Origin: UBA4427 sp045106235
Lineage (GTDB): Bacteria > Myxococcota_A > UBA9160 > UBA4427
DNA: 64,000 bases
Reading direction: 5' to 3'
Assembly (NCBI GenBank): GCA_045106235.1
Contig: JBGCEJ010000008.1
Span: 231,615-295,614, forward strand
Made by a program: the position numbers and the translations under genes. Every line of letters starts with the position of its first letter. Positions within the stretch are counted from its first letter, which is position 1. Below are positions 15,798 to 24,531 of the stretch, one piece after another. The notes under the pieces are model-generated. The model had not been told where the DNA came from. It made no database searches and worked only from the letters and a program-made list of their open reading frames with translations.

Positions 15798-18348
15798 TGC
15801 GGACCTCCAGGTCGATGATGGGCAGCGTCATGACGAGGCGTGTGCCCGAACCGACGGTTGACTCGACATGAATTTCGCCGGCGTGTGCCTTGATGATGCC
15901 ATGGGCGACGGAAAGTCCCAGCCCTGTGCCGCCGACTTGTGTCCGCGTGGAGTAGAAGGGGTCGAAGAGGCGCTCAAGCTCTTTTTTCCGGATCCCTCGT
16001 CCATTATCGATCACCTCGATATAGGCGTTCTTATCTCGCTGTTCGAGTGAAATGGAGATCGACGTTCCGCGCGGGCCAGATTCGATGCTATTGCGCAGCG
16101 CATTTACGATGGCCTGCTCGATCTCGATCGGGCTGATCTGCGCGACAAGGGGAAATCTCGGGAACTCGAGCTCGACGCTGGCTCCGCAATCCGCTGCGTA
16201 AGGGAGAATCGACCGATGGGCGCGACGTGAGACGGTCCTTAGATCCTCTTCCCATCGCTCCGCGGGCTGATCCCGAGAGAACTGAAGCATGCTTCGCACG
16301 ATTTGGGCGCAGCGCTTGGCCTCGTCAAGGTTGTCCTGAAGGACGCGGGTGAAGATTTGCTGAGCGTCCTCGTCTTTTTGGCAGAGGAGCGCGTATTCGG
16401 CGCTATTCAGAATCGCTCCGATCGGGTTGTTGATCTGGTGAGCAACGCCCGCGGCGAGGGTGCCGACCGCGGCAAGACGTTCGGTCTCGGCGAGGCGGTT
16501 GCGCGATTCGAGCAGCTCGTTGGTTCGCAGCGCAACGGTCTCTTCGAGTTCGCGTTGGTAGCGCTCGATATACTGCTCGGCGTTTTTTCGTTCGGTGACG
16601 TCAACTGCGAGCACGATGGCCTGGTTGCTCCCAAGGCCCGCGCCCGCGACGAGCGCCGAGGCTCTCTCTCCGGACTTCTTTAGGAACTCTTTCTCGTAGG
16701 GCTGCGGCGTTGCGCCATCGAGAATCTCGTCAAGGGTTGCCTTCTCCCGTGCTTGGTCGTTTGTGGGAGTGAGTGCATTCCACTCAAGAGGGAGGTCGTT
16801 TTCCGCATAGCCTAACATTGAGAGGAAGGCGGGATTTGCATTCTGGATCGCCCCCTTCGTATCCATGAAGAAGACGCCCACGATGTCGGACTGAACGAAG
16901 AGGTCGAATTGTTGCTTCCCTTGCCGGAGACGTTCTTCGAGCGCGTGCTGTTCTGTGATGTCGAGGGTGGCGCCGATGACCCGGGCCATCTTGCCCGAGG
17001 CATCGCGCTCGATTTCACCCAGGACGCGGACGTAAAGGAGAGCGTCGTCGGTCGGGCGGATGATGCGGAATTGAGTTTCGAATCGGTCGGGATTGGCGGT
17101 GATCTCGGCCCAACCCTCCTGGGCGACGCCGCCGCGATCCTCAGGATGGACCCGCTCTTGGAGAATCTCGACCGGGATCGTGGACTGGCTCGGGTCGAGC
17201 CCGTAGAGCGATGCAAATTGCGGCGAACAGTGGATGCGCCCCGTCGCCGGGTCGAGCTCCCAGCTCCCGACGCCAGCGATCTCTTCGGCTCGGTTCAGCC
17301 GGAGCGTATTCTGTCGGATCGTCTCTTCCTGTTGGACGCGCTGTGTGACGTTGCGGATGCCGGCGACGAGGCGCAGGCCGCGGCCTGGGATGCTGTAGGT
17401 CGAGATCGAGGATTCGAAATAGTTTGATTCCCCTTCGATCTCCACGGGGATGGGGGGACGGGGCTTAAGTCTCAGCCCTTCAATCTCGGCTTCCGTGATA
17501 TGTCCGTTCTTTTTGAGAATACCTAACAATCCGCCTCGGTCCCCAACGTCCGCGAAATTGAGCACGTTTTTGCCGATCATCGCGGAATTCGGGACTTGCG
17601 TGTATTGGCTCGTATTCGAACTGAGGTAGTGAATTTTCCCGTTCGTATCGAGCTCGACGAGGACATCGTTTTCGGAACTCAGCAGAAAGTCGAGTCGGCG
17701 GGCGGTGGCCTGGGACTCGAGTTCGGCTTCGCGCTCTTTGCGAGCGAGCTGATTGAGTTGGAGCGCGACCTGGAGCATGAAGAGCGGGGCGCAGGCGCTG
17801 AGCCACATGGGCCAGAAGATTCCGGATGCTCCGCCGATCGCTCGGGAATAGACATCGGCGATTTCGATGAACCCGAAATACACGAGAGAAACCGCAAGGA
17901 GTTGTTCTCCGATCTGGGGTTCGAAGAGGGGGCGGTTGCGTCTTGTGAGGACGAGATAGGCTGCCGCGAATGCAAATATGGGCTCGCTTACTGCGGCGAT
18001 AATGCTGGCGCCCTCGGGCACGCCGATTTGGGAAAATGCCAGCCGCAGCACGCCGAGGAGGCCAGCCAGCGGGATTGCCCAGAGCGGTTCGGGGCGTCTT
18101 GAATAGGCGTAGGCCCCCATCATCATCAAGGGCGAGACCATGGAGCTGAAGAGGTAGGAGATCGGAGTGAGTTCGTCGCGAATCGGCCCCGCGAGGATGA
18201 GGGTGGCGGAGCTCAGAAGCGCTCCCCATCCGAGGATCCAAAATCCGAGCGCCCTTTGGCCGGCGCGATGGGCAAGCAGGCCGATGATGCCGGCGGTGAC
18301 GCTTGTCAGGAGGACAAGCGCGAGCTGAGCATTGGGAAACGGAGGCAC
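15769..18348 (-). CDS. Membrane-bound hybrid-free PAS sensor histidine kinase
   Basis: An 859-residue sensor kinase. About seven membrane helices fill residues 1-205 (MASE-like sensing module). Three PAS regions follow, roughly 215-345, 355-480 and 490-605. Then comes a dimerisation/phosphoacceptor domain with the H-box AAGVAHQINNPIG (around residue 640-655) and a GHKL ATPase domain with DNGRGI and GGTGLGLS near the C-terminus. There is no receiver domain and no response regulator gene nearby, so the partner is encoded elsewhere. The start is a GTG. It is divergent from bioA and is the first gene of an overlapping three-gene operon. Confidence 0.9.
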   Translation of the reverse strand: MPPFPNAQLALVLLTSVTAGIIGLLAHRAGQRALGFWILGWGALLSSATLILAGPIRDELTPISYLFSSMVSPLMMMGAYAYSRRPEPLWAIPLAGLLGVLRLAFSQIGVPEGASIIAAVSEPIFAFAAAYLVLTRRNRPLFEPQIGEQLLAVSLVYFGFIEIADVYSRAIGGASGIFWPMWLSACAPLFMLQVALQLNQLARKEREAELESQATARRLDFLLSSENDVLVELDTNGKIHYLSSNTSQYTQVPNSAMIGKNVLNFADVGDRGGLLGILKKNGHITEAEIEGLRLKPRPPIPVEIEGESNYFESSISTYSIPGRGLRLVAGIRNVTQRVQQEETIRQNTLRLNRAEEIAGVGSWELDPATGRIHCSPQFASLYGLDPSQSTIPVEILQERVHPEDRGGVAQEGWAEITANPDRFETQFRIIRPTDDALLYVRVLGEIERDASGKMARVIGATLDITEQHALEERLRQGKQQFDLFVQSDIVGVFFMDTKGAIQNANPAFLSMLGYAENDLPLEWNALTPTNDQAREKATLDEILDGATPQPYEKEFLKKSGERASALVAGAGLGSNQAIVLAVDVTERKNAEQYIERYQRELEETVALRTNELLESRNRLAETERLAAVGTLAAGVAHQINNPIGAILNSAEYALLCQKDEDAQQIFTRVLQDNLDEAKRCAQIVRSMLQFSRDQPAERWEEDLRTVSRRAHRSILPYAADCGASVELEFPRFPLVAQISPIEIEQAIVNALRNSIESGPRGTSISISLEQRDKNAYIEVIDNGRGIRKKELERLFDPFYSTRTQVGGTGLGLSVAHGIIKAHAGEIHVESTVGSGTRLVMTLPIIDLEVRNDEEHDRES

Positions 18349-18470
18349 GAGCGCTTCAAGTCCTTGCGAAAATTAACCTCGTTAGTATACGCGAGGCGGG
18401 GGGCGAACGACGAAATTGCTTCGCGCTAGCCTTGTCGTTTCATAAAAACCTCCTTCGGATTGGAATACTG

Positions 18471-19742
18471 ATGCCTACTCTCGTTGAGCGTGACCAGGCT
18501 GCCGTCTGGCATCCCTACGCCTCACCTGCTGTCAGCCCGCTCTTCGGCGTTGAGTCTGTATCCGGCGTCCGAATCACCCTGGACGATGGCCGCGAGCTGG
18601 TGGATGGCATGTCGTCCTGGTGGTCGGCGATCCACGGATACCGTCACCCCACGATTGAATCGGCCATGAAGCGCCAGCTTGAGACGCTGCCTCATGTGAT
18701 GTTTGGCGGGCTCACCCACGAACCTGCTGTCCGGCTTTGTGAGCGCTTGGTGGCGATGGCCCCGGTGGGCCTCGAACGGGCCTTTCTGAGTGATTCGGGG
18801 TCGGTCGCGGTCGAAGTCGCGATTAAGATGGCGCTTCAGGTGTGGCAGTCCCGGGGCGAGCCTGAGAGGACGCGCTTGATCACCATCCGGGGCGGCTATC
18901 ACGGCGACACTTTCGGCGCGATGGCGGTCTGCGATCCCGTGACTGGAATGCACGGCCTCTTCCAGGGCGTCCTGGCGGAACATCTCTTCGCTGAGAAGCC
19001 AACACGCAGGTTCGGGGAAGCGGGCGAGGTGTCTGATCTCGCCGACCTGCGTCGGCTGCTCACGGCGCATAGCAAGGAAGTTGCGGGGATTATTCTTGAG
19101 CCGATCGTTCAGGGGGCGGGCGGGATGTGGTTCTACTCCGCCGACTATCTTCGCGGGGTTCGGACGTTATGCGATGAGTTCGGCGTGCTCTTGATCGCCG
19201 ATGAGATCGCGACGGGGTTTGGTCGGACCGGAAAGCTCTTTGCCTGTGAACATGCAGGCATTTCGCCGGATATCCTCTGCGTCGGAAAGGCGCTGACGGG
19301 AGGGACGCTGAGCCTGGCGGCGACGCTTGCGAACGGTGAAGTCTGCCAGTCCCTCGGTGAAGGGGAGCCGGGCGTTTTTATGCATGGCCCCACTTTTATG
19401 GGCAACGCTTTGGCATGCGCTGCCGCCAATGCGAGTCTTGATCTGCTCGCGAATCAAGATTGGCCCGAACAGGTGGCATCAATCGAGGCGCAGCTCCGAG
19501 TGGAACTTGAGCCGTGCCGTGATTTGCCGGCTGTTGCGGATGTGCGGGTGCTTGGCGCGATTGGCGTTGTTGAGCTGCATGAGCCCGTCGATATGTCCAT
19601 CGTTCAGCCTGCGTTTGTCGAGCAGGGGATTTGGATTCGCCCCTTTGGTGAGCTCGTTTATACAATGCCGCCTTTCGTGATTTCGGAGCCGGATCTTCGG
19701 TTGATTACGGACGGGATGCATACGGTGGTCTCAGGGCTCTGA
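18471..19742 (+). CDS. bioA: Adenosylmethionine-8-amino-7-oxononanoate aminotransferase
   Basis: Third-last step of biotin synthesis: it moves an amino group from S-adenosylmethionine to KAPA to give DAPA, using PLP. With the ATG at 18471 it has 423 residues, the family length. Visible features are WHPYASP near the N-terminus (substrate site), G-G-Y-H-G-D-T at 141-147, D244 in IADEIATGFGRTG (PLP nitrogen) and K273 in VGKALTGG (Schiff base lysine). The frame is open back to 18303, but that part overlaps the divergent kinase. No other biotin gene is adjacent. I see no BirA-type operator upstream. Confidence 0.93.
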   Translation: MPTLVERDQAAVWHPYASPAVSPLFGVESVSGVRITLDDGRELVDGMSSWWSAIHGYRHPTIESAMKRQLETLPHVMFGGLTHEPAVRLCERLVAMAPVGLERAFLSDSGSVAVEVAIKMALQVWQSRGEPERTRLITIRGGYHGDTFGAMAVCDPVTGMHGLFQGVLAEHLFAEKPTRRFGEAGEVSDLADLRRLLTAHSKEVAGIILEPIVQGAGGMWFYSADYLRGVRTLCDEFGVLLIADEIATGFGRTGKLFACEHAGISPDILCVGKALTGGTLSLAATLANGEVCQSLGEGEPGVFMHGPTFMGNALACAAANASLDLLANQDWPEQVASIEAQLRVELEPCRDLPAVADVRVLGAIGVVELHEPVDMSIVQPAFVEQGIWIRPFGELVYTMPPFVISEPDLRLITDGMHTVVSGL

Positions 19743-19745
19743 AGA

Positions 19746-19770
19746 TTCGATCGAGAAGGCATCGATCGAA
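19746..19770 (+). terminator. Stem-loop directly after bioA
   Basis: Perfect 8-bp inverted repeat, TTCGATCG (19746-19753) and CGATCGAA (19763-19770), with a 9-nt loop, starting 3 nt after the bioA stop codon. It is followed by A residues rather than T residues, so it is not a typical intrinsic terminator. It may protect the 3' end of the transcript. Confidence 0.4.
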
Positions 19771-20122
19771 AAAGAAGAGACGACGGTCGCCGGCGGGCTC
19801 GCATTCCAGGGTCGGGTCTTTCGCGTCCATTTCGATTGGAACGCCCCTCCTGGTTGCTGCGCCTTTGCGACCGTCGTCGGGCGAACTCGAGACCGGACTA
19901 GGTTGGGGGGTGGCTCGGATTGCGCTCCCTGAAGATTCGATTCCCGGCCTCGATGCGAGCCGTCATATGAGGCGCTGTCCAAGACGGTGCGGGAATCGAA
20001 ACACGCGATCCGTGAGTCCCTCGAGTTCTTTGTTAGTTGCACGTTTGTCTTTGCCATTTGTTTCCATACCAACACCGAGAGAATCGATTGCAATCAAAAA
20101 CGGCCGCTTCGAGTGACTTTTT

Positions 20123-20154
20123 TTGCGACCTCCCAAGTTGGGGGGAGAGCGCAA
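20123..20154. other. Two-stage stem-loop, possible RNA element
   Basis: TTGCG (20123-20127) pairs with CGCAA (20150-20154), and CTCCC (20130-20134) pairs with GGGAG (20143-20147), separated by a symmetric 2x2 internal loop. A T-run precedes it on the plus strand, so it does not work as an intrinsic terminator in either direction. It could be part of a structured RNA. Confidence 0.3.
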
Positions 20155-20580
20155 CTCTGATGTGGCGTGAGATGTGCTGAGTCCGTTCATGACGTCGCAT
20201 CAAATGACGCCTGTCACTGACAATCGCCAGCCAATGTGGTCCGGCCCCGAAAATCAGCGCAGCGCGGGTGGGGCAGGGCTTTGTGTGGAGGCCAAGTCAG
20301 GCTTCCAGCCCAGAGGAAGGCGGGGTGGCGCGGGCAGAGGCGAGGGCGAGGGCGCGTGCGAGGGCGCAGGCGGAGGCGCAGATTCGCTTTGACTTTTAGT
20401 CAGTTGGGCCGTGTACCAGGGCCTTCAGCGCTCGGTATGCTTGTGGCTGCCTTGGAGGCGCCAAGCCGCCCCGGGACTCGCTTACGCAACACGGATCACG
20501 ACCTGCCTACCCCGCCGCTCGGCGACTCATTTTGATGAGCGCGCCCAGTCTGGCGCGGGGCTGGATCGAAGGAGCACGAG

Positions 20581-21768
20581 ATGGACCTTTCGTATAGCCC
20601 GGAACAAAACCAGTTCCGCGATGAAGTTCGAAGCTGGATCGCCGAGGCGATGCCGCCGGAGATGAAGAAGAAGGCCGAAGACGGTCAGAACTTCGAGCAT
20701 TCGGAAGTAATGCAGTGGCACAAGATCCTTTTCAAGAAGGGTTGGGTCGCGCCGAACTGGCCGGAAGAGGTCGGCGGTCCGGGATGGGATGTCGCTCAGC
20801 GCTCGATTTTCTCCGAAGAATGCGTGCGGGCGAATGCGCCGGGTCTTTCCCCCTTCGGTCTGAGTATGGTGGGTCCCCTGATCATTCAGTTCGGAACGGA
20901 CGAGCAGAAGGCGCGCTTCCTGCCCAAGATTCTCGCGGGCGAGGAAGTCTGGTGTCAGGGCTACTCGGAGCCGAATGCGGGTTCGGATCTCGCATCACTC
21001 CAGCTCCGCGCGGATAAGGACGGCGACCATTACGTTCTGAACGGGCAGAAGACCTGGACGACCTACGCGCAATATGCGGACTGGATTTTCGTCCTTTCGC
21101 GCACGAGCAGCGACGGCCGAAAGCAGGAGGGCATCACCTTCCTCCTCGCGGATATCAACAACACCGAAGGCATCGACGTGAAGCCCTTCCTCACGACCGG
21201 CGGCACGCTCGCCTTCTCGGAGACCTGGTTCAAGGACGCTCGCGTCCCGGCCGAGAACCGAGTCGGTCCCGAAGGGGGTGGTTGGTCCATGGCGAAGGCG
21301 CTGCTCGGTCATGAGCGCACAGGCATCGGCGGCATCGCCGAATCCTCGCGCAACCTGAAGACCGCCAAGGGCATCGCCCAGCGCACGCAGGTGGGTACGG
21401 GAACGCTCTTTGACGATGAGAGCTTCCGGCGCCGCATCGCACGCAAGGAAATGCGACTCCGGTCGATTGAGATGATGCAGCTGCAGCAGCTTTCGGCGGC
21501 ACAGCTTGGCCACGCGCCGGGCGCCGAAAGTTCGGTGCTCAAGATCGTCGGGACCGAGATGCAGCAGGAGACGTCGGAACTCTGCATGGACGCCATGGGG
21601 CATAACGCCATGGGTTGGCTCGATTCGCCAGAAGAGGCGCTCCCGAGTCATCAGCAGTCGGTCGCGTCGCAGTTCAACTACCTGCGCGCTGCCACGATCT
21701 ACGGTGGATCCAACGAGATCCAGAAGAACATCATCGCGAAGCAGATGCTCCGCCTTCCGACTCTTTAA
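20581..21768 (+). CDS. Acyl-CoA dehydrogenase, catalytic-type subunit
   Basis: An FAD enzyme that oxidises an acyl-CoA to the 2,3-enoyl-CoA. At 395 residues it has the standard length. The FAD/substrate stretch WCQGYSEPNAGSDLAS (124-139) and NGQKTWTTYAQYADW (154-168) are clear. The C-terminal motif reads IYGGSNEIQ, with Gly where the medium-chain enzymes carry the catalytic Glu. E245 in LLGHERT is at the place of the alternative base used by isovaleryl- and long-chain-type enzymes and may serve here. AAGGAG precedes the ATG. A second acyl-CoA dehydrogenase gene follows 51 nt later, which suggests a heteromeric enzyme. Confidence 0.92.
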   Translation: MDLSYSPEQNQFRDEVRSWIAEAMPPEMKKKAEDGQNFEHSEVMQWHKILFKKGWVAPNWPEEVGGPGWDVAQRSIFSEECVRANAPGLSPFGLSMVGPLIIQFGTDEQKARFLPKILAGEEVWCQGYSEPNAGSDLASLQLRADKDGDHYVLNGQKTWTTYAQYADWIFVLSRTSSDGRKQEGITFLLADINNTEGIDVKPFLTTGGTLAFSETWFKDARVPAENRVGPEGGGWSMAKALLGHERTGIGGIAESSRNLKTAKGIAQRTQVGTGTLFDDESFRRRIARKEMRLRSIEMMQLQQLSAAQLGHAPGAESSVLKIVGTEMQQETSELCMDAMGHNAMGWLDSPEEALPSHQQSVASQFNYLRAATIYGGSNEIQKNIIAKQMLRLPTL

Positions 21769-21819
21769 CTTGGGCTGAAGGCTCTTCCTTCACACGCTCC
21801 AAGCGCTTAGGACAAATAC

Positions 21820-22971
21820 ATGAATTTTGATCTCACTGAAGAACAGCAGATGATCGTGGACCAGGCGGCCAAATTCGTCGCCGCCGAATCGCCCGTCAGC
21901 CGCTTCCGCACCCTCCGTGACACGGAGCAGGGCTGGGAGAAGAGCATGTGGGCCAAGATGGCCGAACAGGGCTGGCTCGGGATTGCGGTTCCGGAAGACC
22001 AGGGTGGTTTTGGCGGTAGCTTTGTCGACGTCGCTCTGATCCTCGAGCAACTCGGGCGCGGTCTCGTGCCGGAGCCCTTCATCGCGTCGGTCGTACTCGC
22101 CGGCGGCCTGCTTTCAGACGAAGGCAGCGAAGCGCAGCGCGAGGCCTACCTCACGCCGATGATCGAAGGACAAACCTCGATGGCCTTCGCCTACGCGGAA
22201 CGTCAGAGCCGGTACAACCCCTCGGATGTGCTCACGAAGGCGGAGAAGTCGGGCAGCGGCTGGGCGATCACGGGCGAGAAGGTCTGGGTCCTCAACGGCC
22301 ACGCGGCGGATCAGATCGTTGTTGTTGCTCGGACGGGCGGCGGTCAGTTTGATGAGTCGGGCCTTTCGCTCTTCGTCATCGACGCCGATGCCAAGGGCCT
22401 CACCCGAACCCGCGTGCCCGGCATGGATGGTCAGCGCACGGGGCTGCTTAAGTTCGAAGGCGTCGAAGTTGGAGAAGATCGACTTCTTGGCCGCGAAGGT
22501 GAAGCGTTCGCAGCGATCGAGAAGGCGCTGGATCGCGGCGCGGCCGCGGCGTGCGCCGAAGGTCTTGGCCAGGTGAAAGAGCTCTTCGAGCGCACGGTGG
22601 CGTATTTGAAGGAGCGCGAGCAGTTCGGCGTTCCGATTGGCTCGTTTCAGGCTCTCCAGCATATCGCCACGGACATGTACGCCGAGCTCGAGCTCTGCAA
22701 GTCGGCCAATGTCCTCGCTTCGATCCAGGTGGACCACGAGGACGTCGAGATCCGCAAGGCGGATATTTCCTCGGCCAAGCTTCAGCTGAACGACGGCGGC
22801 TGGCTCGTGCAGGAACAGGCGATTCAGCTCTTCGGCGGAATCGGCGTGACGGACGAGCAGGACGAAGGCCTGTTTTTCAAGCGCCTTCGCGTTCTGAATG
22901 GGCTCTTCGGCGACGCGGATTACCACGTCGGCCGATTCCAGAGCCTGAAGGGCTTCGACGCCCTCGACTAG
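21820..22971 (+). CDS. Acyl-CoA dehydrogenase, partner-type subunit
   Basis: A 383-residue acyl-CoA dehydrogenase paralogue. It keeps the family fold (AEQGWLGIAVPEDQGGFGGS, about 46-65; REQFGVPIGSFQALQHIATD, about 266-285), but the flavin/substrate motif is degenerate (FAYAERQSRYNPSDV). Neither of the two usual places for the catalytic glutamate has one: ALDRG has Asp in helix G. Such pairs of one intact and one degenerate subunit are known from mycobacterial steroid catabolism, where they form alpha2beta2 heterotetramers. That this pair does so is inference from adjacency and residue loss. Confidence 0.9.
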   Translation: MNFDLTEEQQMIVDQAAKFVAAESPVSRFRTLRDTEQGWEKSMWAKMAEQGWLGIAVPEDQGGFGGSFVDVALILEQLGRGLVPEPFIASVVLAGGLLSDEGSEAQREAYLTPMIEGQTSMAFAYAERQSRYNPSDVLTKAEKSGSGWAITGEKVWVLNGHAADQIVVVARTGGGQFDESGLSLFVIDADAKGLTRTRVPGMDGQRTGLLKFEGVEVGEDRLLGREGEAFAAIEKALDRGAAAACAEGLGQVKELFERTVAYLKEREQFGVPIGSFQALQHIATDMYAELELCKSANVLASIQVDHEDVEIRKADISSAKLQLNDGGWLVQEQAIQLFGGIGVTDEQDEGLFFKRLRVLNGLFGDADYHVGRFQSLKGFDALD

Positions 22972-23189
22972 GCTCAGGCCCAGACCGAGGCGCAGCCTCA
23001 GCGGCTCAGCGCTTTAGAGGCTCAGCGGCTTTGGCCCAGGATCCACGCTCTGAAAATGGGAGTGGATCTTGGGCAGCCACTCGGATTCTGGCTGGCTAGA
23101 CTTGATCGGCGCGGTGCAGCGCATGTCCGCAAAGGGGCGTGAGCGCGCAGCCGCACAGTCGATCTGTCCCTTCCTAGCCGGAGTCCTGC

Positions 23190-24314
23190 ATGCCCATCAG
23201 CCCGATGGACGAGTTTCTCGCCCACCAGACCCCTGAAACCTTCGACCGCGTATTTACGAGCGATCGCAATTTCTACGATCGCTACTACTTCAATATGCAT
23301 GACTCGAGCGGCGACTTCTTCATGGTCGCAGGCATGGGGCAGTATCCGAACCTCGGTGTGACTGACGCGTTCGTCACAATTTCTCACGGGACGAACCAGT
23401 ACGTGATTCGCGCTTCTCGCGCGTTAGGCCATGACCGGCTCGACACCCAAGTCGGCCCCTTCAGCATCGAAGTGATTGAAGGCCTCCAGTCCCTGCGTCT
23501 CAAATGCGATGAGAACGAATGGGGGCTGAGCTTCGACGTGCGCTTTGATGGTGCGGTCGCTGCGCTTGAGGAGCCGAAGACGAATCAGCGCAATCGCGCG
23601 CGCGTGACACAGGATGTCTCGCGTTATGCGCAGGTTGGCAACTATACGGGAACGGTCACCGTCGCCGGGCAGACCTACGACGTGACGCCCGATAAATGGA
23701 AGGGCGCGCGGGATCGTTCTTGGGGCGTTCGCCCCGTTGGTGAGCGGGAGGCGCCGGGGATCGCGATTGAGGATCTCAAGGGCGGAACCCACGGCTTCTA
23801 CCATAACTGGATCCCGCTTCAGCTCGACCGCGGCATGTACAAGGTGATGTACGACGCGGACTACGCTGGAAATACGATCGTCGAGGAGAGTGCCTTCCTC
23901 CCCGCGATCGGCGAGCCCGGGGAGGTCAAGCATTTCGGTCGACCCGAAATCGAGATCGACTTTATTCCGGGCACGCGCGAGATGAAATCGGCGCGGACGA
24001 CCATGCCGAACCCGGATGGCGACGACATCGTCATCACGAGCAACCCGCTACGGACGGTCTACCTGGCCGCGGGAACGGGCTACGTCCCGAACGATGGCTG
24101 GGGGCATGGTTACTACCAGGGCCCGAATGTGGTCGAGGGTCTCACCTTCGACATGAGTACCCAAGAAAAGCGCTCCCAATACGCGATGCTGAATGAGGTG
24201 CTTTGCCGCTTCGACCTCAGCACGGGTGAGACGGCCTACGGTATGCACGAACTGATGTGCCTCGGGGTCTACCAGCCCTTCGGTTTCGATGATCCCGGAA
24301 AGATGGCTGAATAG
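23190..24314 (+). CDS. CrtC/AttH-like two-lipocalin-domain protein, function unknown
   Basis: A 374-residue protein with no signal peptide or membrane helix. Layout resembles the two-barrel lipocalin-like proteins related to hydroxyneurosporene synthase (CrtC) and AttH: an aromatic-rich N-terminal barrel (FYDRYYFNMHDSSGDFFMV), then a W-rich centre with RDRSWGVRPVG (about residues 173-183) and a His-containing beta stretch HGFYHNWIPLQ (about 205-215). Similar proteins are common in bacteria with many lipid and steroid genes and are annotated only as DUF families. GGAG lies 6 nt before the ATG. It may act on or bind a hydrophobic compound handled by the neighbouring acyl-CoA dehydrogenases. Confidence 0.6.
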   Translation: MPISPMDEFLAHQTPETFDRVFTSDRNFYDRYYFNMHDSSGDFFMVAGMGQYPNLGVTDAFVTISHGTNQYVIRASRALGHDRLDTQVGPFSIEVIEGLQSLRLKCDENEWGLSFDVRFDGAVAALEEPKTNQRNRARVTQDVSRYAQVGNYTGTVTVAGQTYDVTPDKWKGARDRSWGVRPVGEREAPGIAIEDLKGGTHGFYHNWIPLQLDRGMYKVMYDADYAGNTIVEESAFLPAIGEPGEVKHFGRPEIEIDFIPGTREMKSARTTMPNPDGDDIVITSNPLRTVYLAAGTGYVPNDGWGHGYYQGPNVVEGLTFDMSTQEKRSQYAMLNEVLCRFDLSTGETAYGMHELMCLGVYQPFGFDDPGKMAE

Positions 24315-24531
24315 GCGCGGTCTCCTTCGCGCCCCCGGACATGACACTTCTCGGAGGCCCGCCCTGGATCGCCGGCTACGCACGGGTGCTGCTAGACTCG
24401 CGCGCGCCGGCGGCGGAGCGTTCGATGCCCCCAGGCATTCGCTGCTCTACGAAGATGAGTGCATTCCGTGGGGCAAGCAGTTGAGCGGTCGAGTCATCGA
24501 TCAAAGAGAATAGAGAGACGGAGGCGCCTTT

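Larger units (their letters stand above)
19743..20580. other. 838-bp stretch without a supportable gene
   Basis: No reading frame here has a good start, ribosome binding site and family match. The part 19980-20125 is less GC-rich than its surroundings. It contains a 13-bp direct repeat, CTGAAGATTCGAT, at 19739-19751 and about 19929-19941, the post-bioA hairpin, a structured element at 20123-20154, and a run of GAGGGCG-like repeats at about 20330-20390. A minus-strand frame of 120 codons (19731-20093) and a plus-strand frame of 83 codons (19865-20116) overlap and lack supporting features. The stretch may hold a decayed gene, a small RNA, or only the promoter for the acyl-CoA dehydrogenase genes. 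Confidence 0.5.

Noticed and set aside
18360..18470. BirA or BioR operator upstream of bioA
   Set aside because: TTAACC occurs at about 18373 but no matching GGTTAA partner at the proper spacing, and no BioR palindrome was seen.
19731..20093. 120-codon minus-strand frame after bioA
   Set aside because: It overlaps the end of bioA, has no good ribosome binding site and no recognisable domain; kept only as part of the gene-free stretch.
20330..20390. Possible CRISPR or repeat array in the GAGGGCG run
   Set aside because: Units are short, irregular and without spacers; it is simple GC-rich low-complexity sequence.
24289..24513. 74-codon plus-strand frame between the lipocalin-like and DUF3604 genes
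   Set aside because: It overlaps the end of the previous gene, is Arg-rich and has no ribosome binding site or family.
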